Shown: positions 25,273-33,144 of the stretch, piece by piece | How positions within the stretch are numbered: the first letter of the stretch is position 1 | How the letters are laid out: every line of letters begins with the position of its first letter | Assembly: GCA_964479695.1 (NCBI GenBank) | Contig: CAYZSO010000011.1 | Coordinates: 1 to 64,000, forward strand | Reading direction: 5' to 3' | Source of the DNA: JAAYZH01 sp964479695 | GTDB taxonomy: Bacteria > Bacillota > Clostridia > Saccharofermentanales > Fastidiosipilaceae | DNA length: 64,000 nt | Notes under the pieces: model-generated | Seen by the model: only the letters and a program-made list of their open reading frames with translations | Told to the model about the DNA's origin: nothing | Database searches by the model: none | Program-made: the position numbers and the translations under genes

Positions 25273-26811
25273 ATGGCTAAGCATTCGGAAAGTACAAAAC
25301 AAGCAAGTAGCACAGGAGAGTCAGACGTTCCTACATTGGAGAAATTGGAGAAGCAGACCCCTGTCAGCACACTCATGAAAATCATCTTTGCCCTTATCCC
25401 AATCATTGTCTGTTCCATGGTGGTCTTCAGGCCACTCGATAATGACATCTGGTTTCTCCTGACTCATGGACGCTACGTAGTGGAACATGGCATCCCCACC
25501 ATTGAACCATTCACAATTCACCAAGGTTTCGACTTCATCATGCAGCAATGGCTCTCTGCTCTCATCTTGTATCGGGTGTATGCATTAGCAGGTGAACTGG
25601 GACTTAAACTGCTGGTTTTCCTCTGCTACGTCATCAGCGGAGCGATCTTCTACAAAATTTGCTATAAAATATCGCATAAGCACTACCTGAAATCAGTACT
25701 ACTCACTTATCTCTATCTAGGCCTTCTGAATCCCTTCATGACGACTAGGCCTTTCATTTTCACTACGATCATTATCTTGCTGGAAATGTATGCGCTGGAA
25801 AGCTACTTTCTAACCCAAAAGCCCCGCCTGATCCCGATCCTCGCCATACTCTCCGTCCTCCAGATCAACATCCAAGCAGCCATGTGGCCGATGCTTCTTG
25901 TTCTGCTTTTACCTTACTTGATCGATTCATTCGCCTTCAAAATTGGGCCTTTCCAAGGGAGCGGTGTCAAGAAAACACCACTCTGGATTTCGGCCGTAGC
26001 GATGGTAGCAGCAGGTTTCCTGAACCCCTACGGCTTGGATGCAATGCTCTACACGAAAAACTCATATGGCGTCAAGACAATCAACAATATGGTTCAAGAG
26101 ATGGCACCAACAACCGCCACCAGCCTTCTAGGTTTGATCATCATTCTCTTGACGACTTCCCTTTGCTTTCTCTATATCTTTGGCCAAAGCCGCCCCAGAG
26201 TCGTTCGCTACATCCTTTTAGCTTTAGGCACCGCCTACTTAAGCTTTACAACCATTCGAGGATTTCTCTTCTTCATTAACTGCGCACTATTCCCCCTGAT
26301 TAATTATCTCGATTTCTCGAAACTTCCTCAGTTTGATAAACAAAACACGCGTAGAACCTTGCTCATCCGGAAAATCCTCATCATCGCAATTGCCCTCTTA
26401 GTTCCGGTCGTAGCGGTCGTTATGAGTAGGCGAGAAACGGATCTGGAAAAAGGCTGGAGGCAATTTGAGGAGGTCTTAGCGCCGGTCATTGAAGATCAGA
26501 AAACTTCAGAAGTTATTCTCTACACCGGCTACAACGATGGCGGATTGGCTGAATTCCATGGAGTGCCTTCATATATAGATCCCCGAGCAGAAGTGTTCTT
26601 GAAAGCAAATAATCATGTCGAGGACGTTTTCAGCGAATATTACATGCTGCAAGCAGGCGGAATCTACTACCAAGACGTGCTCAACAAGTACGATTTCACA
26701 CATTTGATCGTCGCGGATTATGATCTCCTCTATGAATACTTGGCACACGACTCCAATTACGTATTGACCATGGAGAACGAGAACTATCGTTTGTTTGAAC
26801 CTCAGGGTTGA
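25273..26811 (+). CDS. GT-C-like polytopic membrane protein
   Basis: A 512-residue protein with roughly ten to eleven hydrophobic segments after a polar N-terminus of about 30 residues. The first outer loop, RPLDNDIWFLLTHGRYVVEHG followed by EPFTIHQGFDFIMQQWLS, has the acidic D-x-W/H pattern typical of GT-C glycosyltransferases and oligosaccharyltransferase-like proteins using lipid-linked sugars. The C-terminal 130 residues form a probable outer domain. GAGGGG five bases upstream chooses ATG 25273 over GTG 25267. TTTGGCCAAA at 26179 encodes FGQSR. It may add sugars to a cell-surface polymer (inference). The exact family is not recognised. Confidence 0.65.
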   Translation: MAKHSESTKQASSTGESDVPTLEKLEKQTPVSTLMKIIFALIPIIVCSMVVFRPLDNDIWFLLTHGRYVVEHGIPTIEPFTIHQGFDFIMQQWLSALILYRVYALAGELGLKLLVFLCYVISGAIFYKICYKISHKHYLKSVLLTYLYLGLLNPFMTTRPFIFTTIIILLEMYALESYFLTQKPRLIPILAILSVLQINIQAAMWPMLLVLLLPYLIDSFAFKIGPFQGSGVKKTPLWISAVAMVAAGFLNPYGLDAMLYTKNSYGVKTINNMVQEMAPTTATSLLGLIIILLTTSLCFLYIFGQSRPRVVRYILLALGTAYLSFTTIRGFLFFINCALFPLINYLDFSKLPQFDKQNTRRTLLIRKILIIAIALLVPVVAVVMSRRETDLEKGWRQFEEVLAPVIEDQKTSEVILYTGYNDGGLAEFHGVPSYIDPRAEVFLKANNHVEDVFSEYYMLQAGGIYYQDVLNKYDFTHLIVADYDLLYEYLAHDSNYVLTMENENYRLFEPQG

Positions 26812-26817
26812 CTGCAC

Positions 26818-26863
26818 AAGATTGACTACATAAGTTTAAATTTAAACTTATGTAGTCAATCTT
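26818..26863. repeat. AT-rich palindrome P6 (46 bp, perfect)
   Basis: The longest copy: arms of 23 bases starting AAGATTGACTACATAAG with the exact reverse complement. It sits between converging genes, 7 bases after the GT-C stop and 16 bases before the kduI stop. It may end transcription from both sides, although no clear U-tract is present. Confidence 0.95.
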
Positions 26864-26878
26864 ACAGCAAAAATCCGC

Positions 26879-27724
26879 TTACCGAATATCCTGCGTGCGG
26901 ATTACGTCCATGTCGTTAAAAGCCAGATTTTCGCCACCCATCGCCCAGATGAAGGTGTAATTGGAAGTGCCGACACCGGAGTGAATACTCCAGGAAGGAC
27001 TGATTACCGCATCATATTCATGCATTAAGAGATGGCGGGTTTGGCTGCCTTCGCCCATCATGTGGAAAACGGCCTGATCCTCAGGCAACTCGAAATATGT
27101 GTAGACTTCCATGCGGCGCTCGTGAGTATGAGTCGGCATGGTGTTCCAGACGCTGCCGGGTGCTAATTCAGTCAGACCCATGGACAGCTGGCAAGTGTCC
27201 AGAACATCCGGGTGGATGAACTGGTTTATCACGCGTTTGTTGGCGGTTTCATCGGCGCCTTGAGGATTCTTCTTGGCGTCGGCGATGGTGAGCAAGCGGG
27301 TTTCAGTTGTGCGATGTGCCGGAGCAGAGACGCCGTAGAAACGAGCAGGAACTTCTGTCAGCGATTTGAAGGTGATGTCCTTAGCGCCTTTTGCAATATA
27401 AAGGCAATCTTTGTAGCCAAGTTCATATGAAGTGCCGTCAACGGTGACCACGCCGCGGCTGTCTTTGCCGATGTTGAAGAAGCCAACTTCGCGGCGCTCT
27501 AGAAAAAAGCGGGTACCGAAAGTCTTCCATACATCCATACCATCATCGATGGCGAGTTCCTTTGCGACGGGCATGATGCCGAGCGTGACCATGCGGTCGA
27601 CGTGTGAATACACAGCTTGCACTGTGTCTGCCTGATAGAGATTGGTAATGAGGAATTCTTTACGAAGTTCCTCTGTCGTATAGCATTTGACGTCGTTGGG
27701 GTTAGTTGAATAGCGTGTATCCAT
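26879..27724 (-). CDS. kduI: 5-keto-4-deoxyuronate isomerase
   Basis: KduI converts 4-deoxy-L-threo-5-hexosulose uronate, the product of pectin lyase plus KdgF, into 3-deoxy-D-glycero-2,5-hexodiulosonate. The 281-residue length and the zinc site THTHERRMEVYTYFE with the later ISPSWSIHSGVGTSNY are typical. WAMGGENLAFNDMD near the end is a family hallmark. AGGAGG nine bases upstream fixes the start. It is divergent from the AraC-type regulator and shares its promoter region, with kduD behind the regulator. A direct repeat CAAGAAGCATAA (27753 and 27780) in the spacer is a candidate regulator site. Confidence 0.95.
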   Translation of the reverse strand: MDTRYSTNPNDVKCYTTEELRKEFLITNLYQADTVQAVYSHVDRMVTLGIMPVAKELAIDDGMDVWKTFGTRFFLERREVGFFNIGKDSRGVVTVDGTSYELGYKDCLYIAKGAKDITFKSLTEVPARFYGVSAPAHRTTETRLLTIADAKKNPQGADETANKRVINQFIHPDVLDTCQLSMGLTELAPGSVWNTMPTHTHERRMEVYTYFELPEDQAVFHMMGEGSQTRHLLMHEYDAVISPSWSIHSGVGTSNYTFIWAMGGENLAFNDMDVIRTQDIR

Positions 27725-27752
27725 ATAATTGTCCTCCTAAATGTACTTCTAA

Positions 27753-27791
27753 CAAGAAGCATAAGAAATAATCATCTTGCAAGAAGCATAA
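27753..27791. promoter_or_regulatory. Direct repeat, candidate AraC-type operator
   Basis: CAAGAAGCATAA occurs at 27753-27764 and 27780-27791, 27 bases apart in the same orientation. AraC-family proteins usually bind direct repeats of about this size. It is 29 bases before the kduI start on the minus strand. Confidence 0.5.
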
Positions 27792-27813
27792 CACAGAACA
27801 GCGTTCACGATTT

Positions 27814-27848
27814 GCAAGTTTTCTCTCTTTTCGAATGAGAAAACTTGC
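27814..27848. promoter_or_regulatory. 12-bp perfect inverted repeat in kduI/araC spacer
   Basis: GCAAGTTTTCTC at 27814-27825 is the exact reverse complement of GAGAAAACTTGC at 27837-27848, with 11 bases between. Placed in a divergent promoter region, it is more likely an operator or leader hairpin than a terminator. Confidence 0.55.
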
Positions 27849-27896
27849 TTATTGGCTACTTTGGGCTAAAATAGGGGAAGTAGCGAGGTGACTTCT

Positions 27897-28808
27897 ATGA
27901 TCTTACATGACAACTGCCAGGCAGCCATTGACGAATGCTTGGAAACGAAACGCTTTGCCATCTCGAGGCTCAGACCGGAAGAGAAGACCTTTGATCTTCA
28001 TTTACATAACGTCCATGAAATTTACTACTCCATTTCCGGAGCGCGAAACTTCATCATTGAGTCGGAGAGCTATCCGGTTGAGACGGGCGATGTGTTTTTT
28101 GTGAAGCGCTTCGAGAGCCACTGTGTCACGAAGCTCGACGAGGACAACCACGAGCGGATCACCATCATCGTCCACCCTGATTATTTGCAGAAACTTTCCT
28201 CGACCGAGACCGACCTCACGCACTGCTTCGACATGAGTGAGGAGGAGGGGGGACATCGCCTTTCTTTGGCCAGAGACGCCCAACAAACCTTCCGCTTCCT
28301 CATTCAGAAATTATCCACGATCAGCGGCTACGGCGAGGATTTGCAGGAAACCGCAACTTTCGTCGAACTCATGCTGTTGCTCAACAAGCAACTTCAAGAA
28401 GAGTCCGCTGCGGAGCCGAAGAAGCCGGACTTCGCCTACAACGAGCGAACCGCCGAGATCCTTGACTATATCAACGACAACCTTTCGGAGAACTTGACGC
28501 TCGAGAATATCGCCAACCATTTCTATATTTCCAAGTCCTACCTTTGCCGTGAATTCAGCAGATTCACCGGAACATCAATCAATAAATATTTGGCAGCACG
28601 CCGAATTAGTGTGGCGAAGCGTTACTTGGCTGAGGGGGAAACGGCCTTGACAGCCAGCCGCCTTGCCGGTTTCAAAGACTATTCCAACTTCCACAGAACC
28701 TTCATCAATACTCTTGGTGTGACGCCCAAGAAATACCAGACCCTTAGCCAACAACATGTTCTCTCCCAAGAAAGTGACGAAGATTTCCCAACAATCAAGC
28801 ACGATTAG
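27897..28808 (+). CDS. AraC-family transcriptional regulator
   Basis: A 303-residue regulator with an N-terminal cupin-like sensor (HNVHEIYYSISGARNFIIES and PVETGDVFFVKRFESH) and a C-terminal double helix-turn-helix: LTLENIANHFYISKSYLCRE and ALTASRLAGFKDYSNFHRTF, then GVTPKKYQ. Placed between divergent kduI and kduD, it probably senses a uronate breakdown product and controls these genes. ATG 27897 is chosen over GTG 27888 because the GAGG lies at a good distance from it. Which ligand it binds cannot be read. Confidence 0.92.
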   Translation: MILHDNCQAAIDECLETKRFAISRLRPEEKTFDLHLHNVHEIYYSISGARNFIIESESYPVETGDVFFVKRFESHCVTKLDEDNHERITIIVHPDYLQKLSSTETDLTHCFDMSEEEGGHRLSLARDAQQTFRFLIQKLSTISGYGEDLQETATFVELMLLLNKQLQEESAAEPKKPDFAYNERTAEILDYINDNLSENLTLENIANHFYISKSYLCREFSRFTGTSINKYLAARRISVAKRYLAEGETALTASRLAGFKDYSNFHRTFINTLGVTPKKYQTLSQQHVLSQESDEDFPTIKHD

Positions 28809-28880
28809 AGAGCCTTTCCAGACGGAAGTCACACGCCCACCAAGTATAATGAAAGAGAAATTTACTTGGAGGATAAGACA

Positions 28881-29672
28881 ATGGGATTACTCGATACTTT
28901 TCGCCTGGATGGCAAGGTTGCGCTGGTAACAGGGGCCACACACGGAATTGGTTTTGCCATAGCATCTGCTCTTGCAGAAGCGGGGGCACAAGTCGCCATC
29001 AACGCACGCAGTGAAGACTCACTGAACAAGGGACTCGCGTCCTACCGCGAAGCGGGCTACCCGGAGGTCAAGGGTTATGTTTGTGATGTGACCGATGAAG
29101 CGCAGGTACAGCAGATGATTGCACAGATCGAAGAAGATTTCAGCGCTTCCGTTGACATTCTGGTCAACAACGCCGGTATGATCAAGCGCATCCCCATGAC
29201 CGAAATGAGCGTCGAAGATTACCGCGCTGTTGTGGATGTTGACCTCACAGCCTGTTTCATTACGGCCAAAGCCGTCCTCCCCGCCATGGTGACCAAACGC
29301 AAAGGGAAGATCATCAACATCTGCTCCATGATGTCTGAGTTAGGTCGTGAGACGGTCTCTGCCTATGCTTCGGCGAAAGGCGGACTCAAAATGCTCACGA
29401 AGAACATTGCTTCCGAATATGGCAAATACAACATTCAATGTAATGGCCTTGGCCCCGGCTATATTGCCACACCACAGACGGCTCCCTTGCGGGAACCCGG
29501 TGTGCCTTTTAACGATTTCATTATCGGCCGAACACCAGCTGAGCGCTGGGGAACCCCCGAGGACCTGCAAGGCCCGGCTGTGTTCCTGGCTTCGGACGCT
29601 TCGAACTTCGTCAATGGGCATATTTTATATGTGGATGGCGGGATCCTGGCCTATATCGGCAAGCAACCGTAA
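28881..29672 (+). CDS. kduD: 2-dehydro-3-deoxy-D-gluconate 5-dehydrogenase
   Basis: A 263-residue short-chain dehydrogenase that turns the KduI product into 2-keto-3-deoxygluconate with NAD(P)H. The cofactor loop VTGATHGIGFAIA, the NNAG motif and the catalytic SAYASAKGG (Tyr and Lys four apart) are intact. FRLDGKVALVTGATHGIG and the C-terminal NGHILYVDGGILAYIG are typical of KduD. GGAGG nine bases upstream selects ATG 28881; the TTG reading at 28866 is less likely. TATAAT at 28845 may be its -10. The link to kduI supports this over a generic dehydrogenase. Confidence 0.9.
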   Translation: MGLLDTFRLDGKVALVTGATHGIGFAIASALAEAGAQVAINARSEDSLNKGLASYREAGYPEVKGYVCDVTDEAQVQQMIAQIEEDFSASVDILVNNAGMIKRIPMTEMSVEDYRAVVDVDLTACFITAKAVLPAMVTKRKGKIINICSMMSELGRETVSAYASAKGGLKMLTKNIASEYGKYNIQCNGLGPGYIATPQTAPLREPGVPFNDFIIGRTPAERWGTPEDLQGPAVFLASDASNFVNGHILYVDGGILAYIGKQP

Positions 29673-30003
29673 GGATTTAACGTCCCTACTTTCATCAACC
29701 TACTGGATTCGTATGATTTATACTATATTGATTCACATATAGAAGAGGAAGGATATATTACAGAAGCAAACATATATGAATAAAGATTTAACACAATTTT
29801 AAGAAATTTTGAAAGAAATTTGAAGATTTTCTTGCAAAAGCGATAGACATTTTCGCACATGTACTTTATACTTCGTTTGACTGAAGTACAGAAGAATTAA
29901 TAATCTACTGTATTGGATGCGTGTTACAACTAGTTTGGAACACCGAGCATGAAGCCGACGACTCTCGGAATCGAGGACGTCATCCATTTTTTAGGAGGAT
30001 CCC
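29673..30003 (+). other. Spacer before the tad operon
   Basis: No gene seen. The region is AT-rich up to about 29930 and then enters the leader of the first Flp pilin gene, with AGGAGG just before its start. A candidate promoter is listed separately. Confidence 0.4.
29877..29906 (+). promoter_or_regulatory. Candidate promoter of the tad operon
   Basis: TTGACT at 29877-29882 and TAATCT at 29901-29906 are 18 bases apart, about 100 bases before the first pilin gene. It is the best -35/-10 pair I can see in this spacer. No operator is evident. Confidence 0.45.
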
Positions 30004-30180
30004 ATGGAAGTTTTAAGACGTTTGTTCAAAGATGAAGAGGGCCAAGGCCTGATCGAGTATGTCCTGATTGTTGGACTCATTGCATTAGTAGCCGTAGCAG
30101 CCATCCTTGCAGCTGGCGGTCATATCGGGAACATTTGGAACAAAGTTAGGGATACACTTGGTACAGTACCTGTAACCTGA
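30004..30180 (+). CDS. flp: Flp-type pilin 1
   Basis: A 58-residue prepilin. The short charged leader MEVLRRLFKDEEG is followed by QGLIEYVLIVGLIALVAVA, so the G-XXXX-EY processing site of Tad pilins is present and cleavage should fall after the Gly. The mature peptide of about 45 residues is the main subunit of a thin Flp pilus. AGGAGG seven bases upstream fixes the start. It is the first gene of the tad operon, with a second pilin gene 100 bases downstream. Confidence 0.92.
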   Translation: MEVLRRLFKDEEGQGLIEYVLIVGLIALVAVAAILAAGGHIGNIWNKVRDTLGTVPVT

Positions 30181-30281
30181 TAGAAGACCCTTACTCGCAT
30201 TTTTCATGTGCCCAGAGTAATGGCATAGCCGTTAGGAGAGCGTCTTCTCGATTCAATGTTGTGTTCACAGGAGGATTACCT

Positions 30282-30467
30282 ATGAATCTGCTTCGCAGCT
30301 TATGGACAGAAGACGAAGGGCAAGGCCTCATTGAATATGTGTTGATCGTAGGCTTGATCGCGTTGGCGGCTGTTGGGGTCATGATCCTTGCAGGCGACGA
30401 ACTCGCCTCGTTGTGGGACAGGGTAGCCAATGAATTAGCCGTACAAGCAGCAAAGGTTCCCAAATGA
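30282..30467 (+). CDS. flp: Flp-type pilin 2
   Basis: A second 61-residue Flp prepilin, related to the first. The leader MNLLRSLWTEDEG precedes QGLIEYVLIVGLIALAAVG, with the same processing site. The tail DRVANELAVQAAKVPK differs from pilin 1. AGGAGG six bases upstream selects ATG 30282; the GTG at 30261 is before the ribosome binding site. Two pilins could make a mixed fibre or serve different conditions. Confidence 0.92.
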   Translation: MNLLRSLWTEDEGQGLIEYVLIVGLIALAAVGVMILAGDELASLWDRVANELAVQAAKVPK

Positions 30468-30532
30468 GTAAACCGCTTGCCGGGTTCGATTCATAAGATG
30501 AACCTCTATCGGCAAAACTCAGGGGGAACCAC

Positions 30533-31153
30533 ATGATTATCTATTCGTATATCGCGTTAGCGACAGCAGCCTCGGCAGCGACGACCGATCTTCGAGACCA
30601 TAGAATACCGAATGCATTGGTGTTTCCTGTCCTCGTGGTCGCGCTACTGGGGCATTTTGTTTTTGAAGGTTTGGATGGCCTGCTCTTTTCCTTTGCAGGG
30701 TTTGCGGTAGGCCTGCTGATTTTCTTCCTGCCCTTTGTCATTCGTATGATGGGAGCAGGAGATGTGAAACTCATGGCGGCCATTGGCGCGTTAATGGGTT
30801 GGCGGTTTATCCTCGTAACAGCCGTCTATGCCTCAATTGCGGGACTATTTGTGGGGCTGGCGATTTTGGCCAAACACAAAGGCTGGTTACTGGGATTGGT
30901 GAAGTATCTGCCGCAGAAGTTGGCAAGCTACTTGATTCCGAAGTTGGGTCCTCAGGTGCGAACTTCCGATTCCGCTTCCGTCAATAGCGGCAATAGCTAC
31001 AATGGCGAAGATGCTACGCAAGCTGAAGCAGGCGGTACCGTTAAGGCAGATCGAATCATGGTACCCTATGGGTACTGCATAGCCATTGGGGTTTTCCTGG
31101 TGCTGGTGGGTGAAACTCTTGGGAATTGGCCTTTGATCAATTTCATCCGTTGA
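30533..31153 (+). CDS. tadV: Prepilin peptidase of the tad system
   Basis: A 206-residue membrane aspartic peptidase (A24 family, CpaA/TadV) that removes the leaders of the Flp pilins and TadE-like proteins. One catalytic Asp is in TTDLRDHRIPNALVFPV and the second in MMGAGDVKLMAAIGALMG. It lacks the methylase domain of type IV pilus PilD, as usual for TadV. About six membrane segments are seen, with a polar stretch at about 140-175 that looks expanded. GGGGGAA upstream supports ATG 30533. TTTGGCCAAA lies at 30865. Confidence 0.92.
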   Translation: MIIYSYIALATAASAATTDLRDHRIPNALVFPVLVVALLGHFVFEGLDGLLFSFAGFAVGLLIFFLPFVIRMMGAGDVKLMAAIGALMGWRFILVTAVYASIAGLFVGLAILAKHKGWLLGLVKYLPQKLASYLIPKLGPQVRTSDSASVNSGNSYNGEDATQAEAGGTVKADRIMVPYGYCIAIGVFLVLVGETLGNWPLINFIR

Positions 31154-31194
31154 TCCTCAGATGAAGCTCGACCGGTGAAGAAAGAGGAACCTGT

Positions 31195-31575
31195 ATGAGA
31201 AGGAAATTTCTCCGTAGTGAGGAAGGTCAAGCGATTGTTGAAACAGCGCTTGTTCTTCCTTTTTTGCTTCTTTTGATCCTGGGGATGATTGAATTCGGCT
31301 GGATCTTAAATGGCCAGATCACCATCACCTCAGCCGCTCGCGAAGGCGCCAGAACTGCCGTTGTTTATGAAAGTGCTCCTTTAGCACAAAATGCTGTGAC
31401 TTCCGCGGTTCAGCAATCCGCGGGTGCTTCCAGTTTGAAAAACGTGATCGCTACGACCACATTTACGGAGTCAAAAGCGATTGTCAAAGTCGATGCGAAA
31501 ATTACGCCGATCATCGGCCTTTTTGTCAACAAAGATATGGATCTACACGCCAAGGCAGAGATGCGTCTCGAATAG
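31195..31575 (+). CDS. tadE: TadE-like pseudopilin
   Basis: A 126-residue minor pilin-like protein. SEEGQAIVETALVLPFLLLLILG is the TadE signature: an EEG processing site, the following Glu and one hydrophobic helix. TSAAREGARTAVVYESA is the conserved family stretch after it. It probably sits in the membrane and helps pilus assembly. GAGGAA upstream supports the start. It lies between the prepilin peptidase and the TadG-like gene. Confidence 0.9.
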   Translation: MRRKFLRSEEGQAIVETALVLPFLLLLILGMIEFGWILNGQITITSAAREGARTAVVYESAPLAQNAVTSAVQQSAGASSLKNVIATTTFTESKAIVKVDAKITPIIGLFVNKDMDLHAKAEMRLE

Positions 31576-31605
31576 TCGCATTTCGGACGAGTGGGAGGTA
31601 GAGTT

Positions 31606-32892
31606 ATGTATAGGGTAAGAAAGAAACTCCGTTCGTTATTCCGAAAGGAAGATGGCGCTGTCAATGTTTTGGTCGTCTTTTTCCTGGGACTGTTCGGCTT
31701 GGCGTTTGCAGCGCTGGTGATTGACGCCAGTATCCTCTATGCCAAGCGCAGTGCCATGATCACGGCGGCGGATGCGGGGGCTCTTGCCGGAGCGAATGTT
31801 ATTCGCGAACAGGTCGTGGCGGGGAAGTCGTCGACGGACTCAGCTGTCGTCAATTTAGCGAAGACAACAGCCAGACAACTGGCTCTGGATAATGGCGCGG
31901 ACAGCACCTTAACAACGGTTGAGGTTGTGCAGAGACCGGTCACGCTGCCTAACGGATCGACAGAAACCCGTCAAGTCGTCGATGTGACGGTCGGCGTGGT
32001 TGAGCCGAGTATATTTGCCCGCTTTACGGGTAATACCGAGAACACCGTTCGGGCAAAGTCCACCGGCACCTGGGGTTATGTGAAGAAAACGTTTATAGGC
32101 AATATCTTGCCGATCTTTATTTTCGATTCCGCTTATAAAATCGACCAACAAACGTATCTGCATGGTTTGATTGAGGCTCCTCCCGAGGAGACCACAAGTA
32201 GTTCTAGCACGACACCGACTTCAAGCGGGACGCCATCTCCTACTCCTGCCGTTACACCTTCCCCCACACCGGGGCAGATTACTACGAATGCTTACGGCTA
32301 TATTGAATTGAGCGGAGCCGGCAAAGATACGATCATGCAGGCTTTGGCCGGAACCTACACCGGAGGCCTTTTCATCGAGGAACCTGTCCTCGACGGCGCA
32401 CCCGGCAAAGGGAATTTCGTCTCCAATGCCATTGAGGACCGCATGAAAGCCGCTGCTACACTAGGTTCCGTCGGAGAACGGCGCTCCTCCATGCTGGGCT
32501 TGATCCCCGTGATCAATTGGCAGAAGTTTAAGGCGATGCCGGAGAATTTCAAGAACAATGGTCAACTGGCCTCTCACCTGAAATTGCCCATTGAATATTT
32601 TGCTTACTACGAGATCACTGATGTAATCAAGAGCAATGATTACTGGGGTTCCCGATATGCACTAAATCCCTTCGAAGACGCGAATAGCCACTATAATTCG
32701 GTTGGTACCGGTGGCAGGCGAGACTACTCCGCCGTTGTTGGTGCGAAACCACCTTCCGACCTGATTGTAGGCCGCTTCACCGGCGAGACGGTTCAGGCGC
32801 GCACGTTAGTTGAACTGGGTGACCAATTAAACCCGAATCCGGACGGCGGACCGCTCGACGCCGCAGCCATGTATGCCAAGTTAATTAAATAG
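31606..32892 (+). CDS. tadG: TadG-like pilus-associated protein
   Basis: A 428-residue protein with one N-terminal membrane segment (VNVLVVFFLGLFGLAFAALV) after a KEDGA motif and the conserved MITAADAGALAGANVIREQ of TadG-like proteins. The rest should be outside the cell and holds an S/T/P-rich linker at about 195-230 (TPSPTPGQITT among others). TadG is thought to anchor or help the pilus machine. GGGAGG selects ATG 31606 rather than GTG 31591. No von Willebrand domain is seen here; that function may be covered by the VWA protein at the end of the operon. Confidence 0.85.
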   Translation: MYRVRKKLRSLFRKEDGAVNVLVVFFLGLFGLAFAALVIDASILYAKRSAMITAADAGALAGANVIREQVVAGKSSTDSAVVNLAKTTARQLALDNGADSTLTTVEVVQRPVTLPNGSTETRQVVDVTVGVVEPSIFARFTGNTENTVRAKSTGTWGYVKKTFIGNILPIFIFDSAYKIDQQTYLHGLIEAPPEETTSSSSTTPTSSGTPSPTPAVTPSPTPGQITTNAYGYIELSGAGKDTIMQALAGTYTGGLFIEEPVLDGAPGKGNFVSNAIEDRMKAAATLGSVGERRSSMLGLIPVINWQKFKAMPENFKNNGQLASHLKLPIEYFAYYEITDVIKSNDYWGSRYALNPFEDANSHYNSVGTGGRRDYSAVVGAKPPSDLIVGRFTGETVQARTLVELGDQLNPNPDGGPLDAAAMYAKLIK

Positions 32893-33144
32893 TCTTCGGC
32901 AATTTGGATTTCCGACACCTCAGTACCTCAGTACCTCAGCACCTCGGCGTGCCGGCACTCCGGTGCTGCGTTGAGATGAATAAAGTAAAGAAATGAAATC
33001 AAAATAAAATATCATTGCCCGGTTCTTTGGCCTGGTACTGTGTCATAATAAACTATACAACAACTAACAAGCTATACAACAACTAATCAACTGAATAATA
33101 GCAAATAAACTACACAGAAACCTAGATAAGCAAGGGGGTCCATT
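32893..33144 (+). other. Spacer with 8-bp and 18-bp direct repeats
   Basis: CAGTACCT-type eight-base units repeat at about 32917-32945, followed by a GCCGGCAC-containing stem. TATACAACAACTAA occurs twice near 33050-33090. No gene. A promoter for the cpaB-to-tadC half of the operon may lie here but is not clear. Confidence 0.5.
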
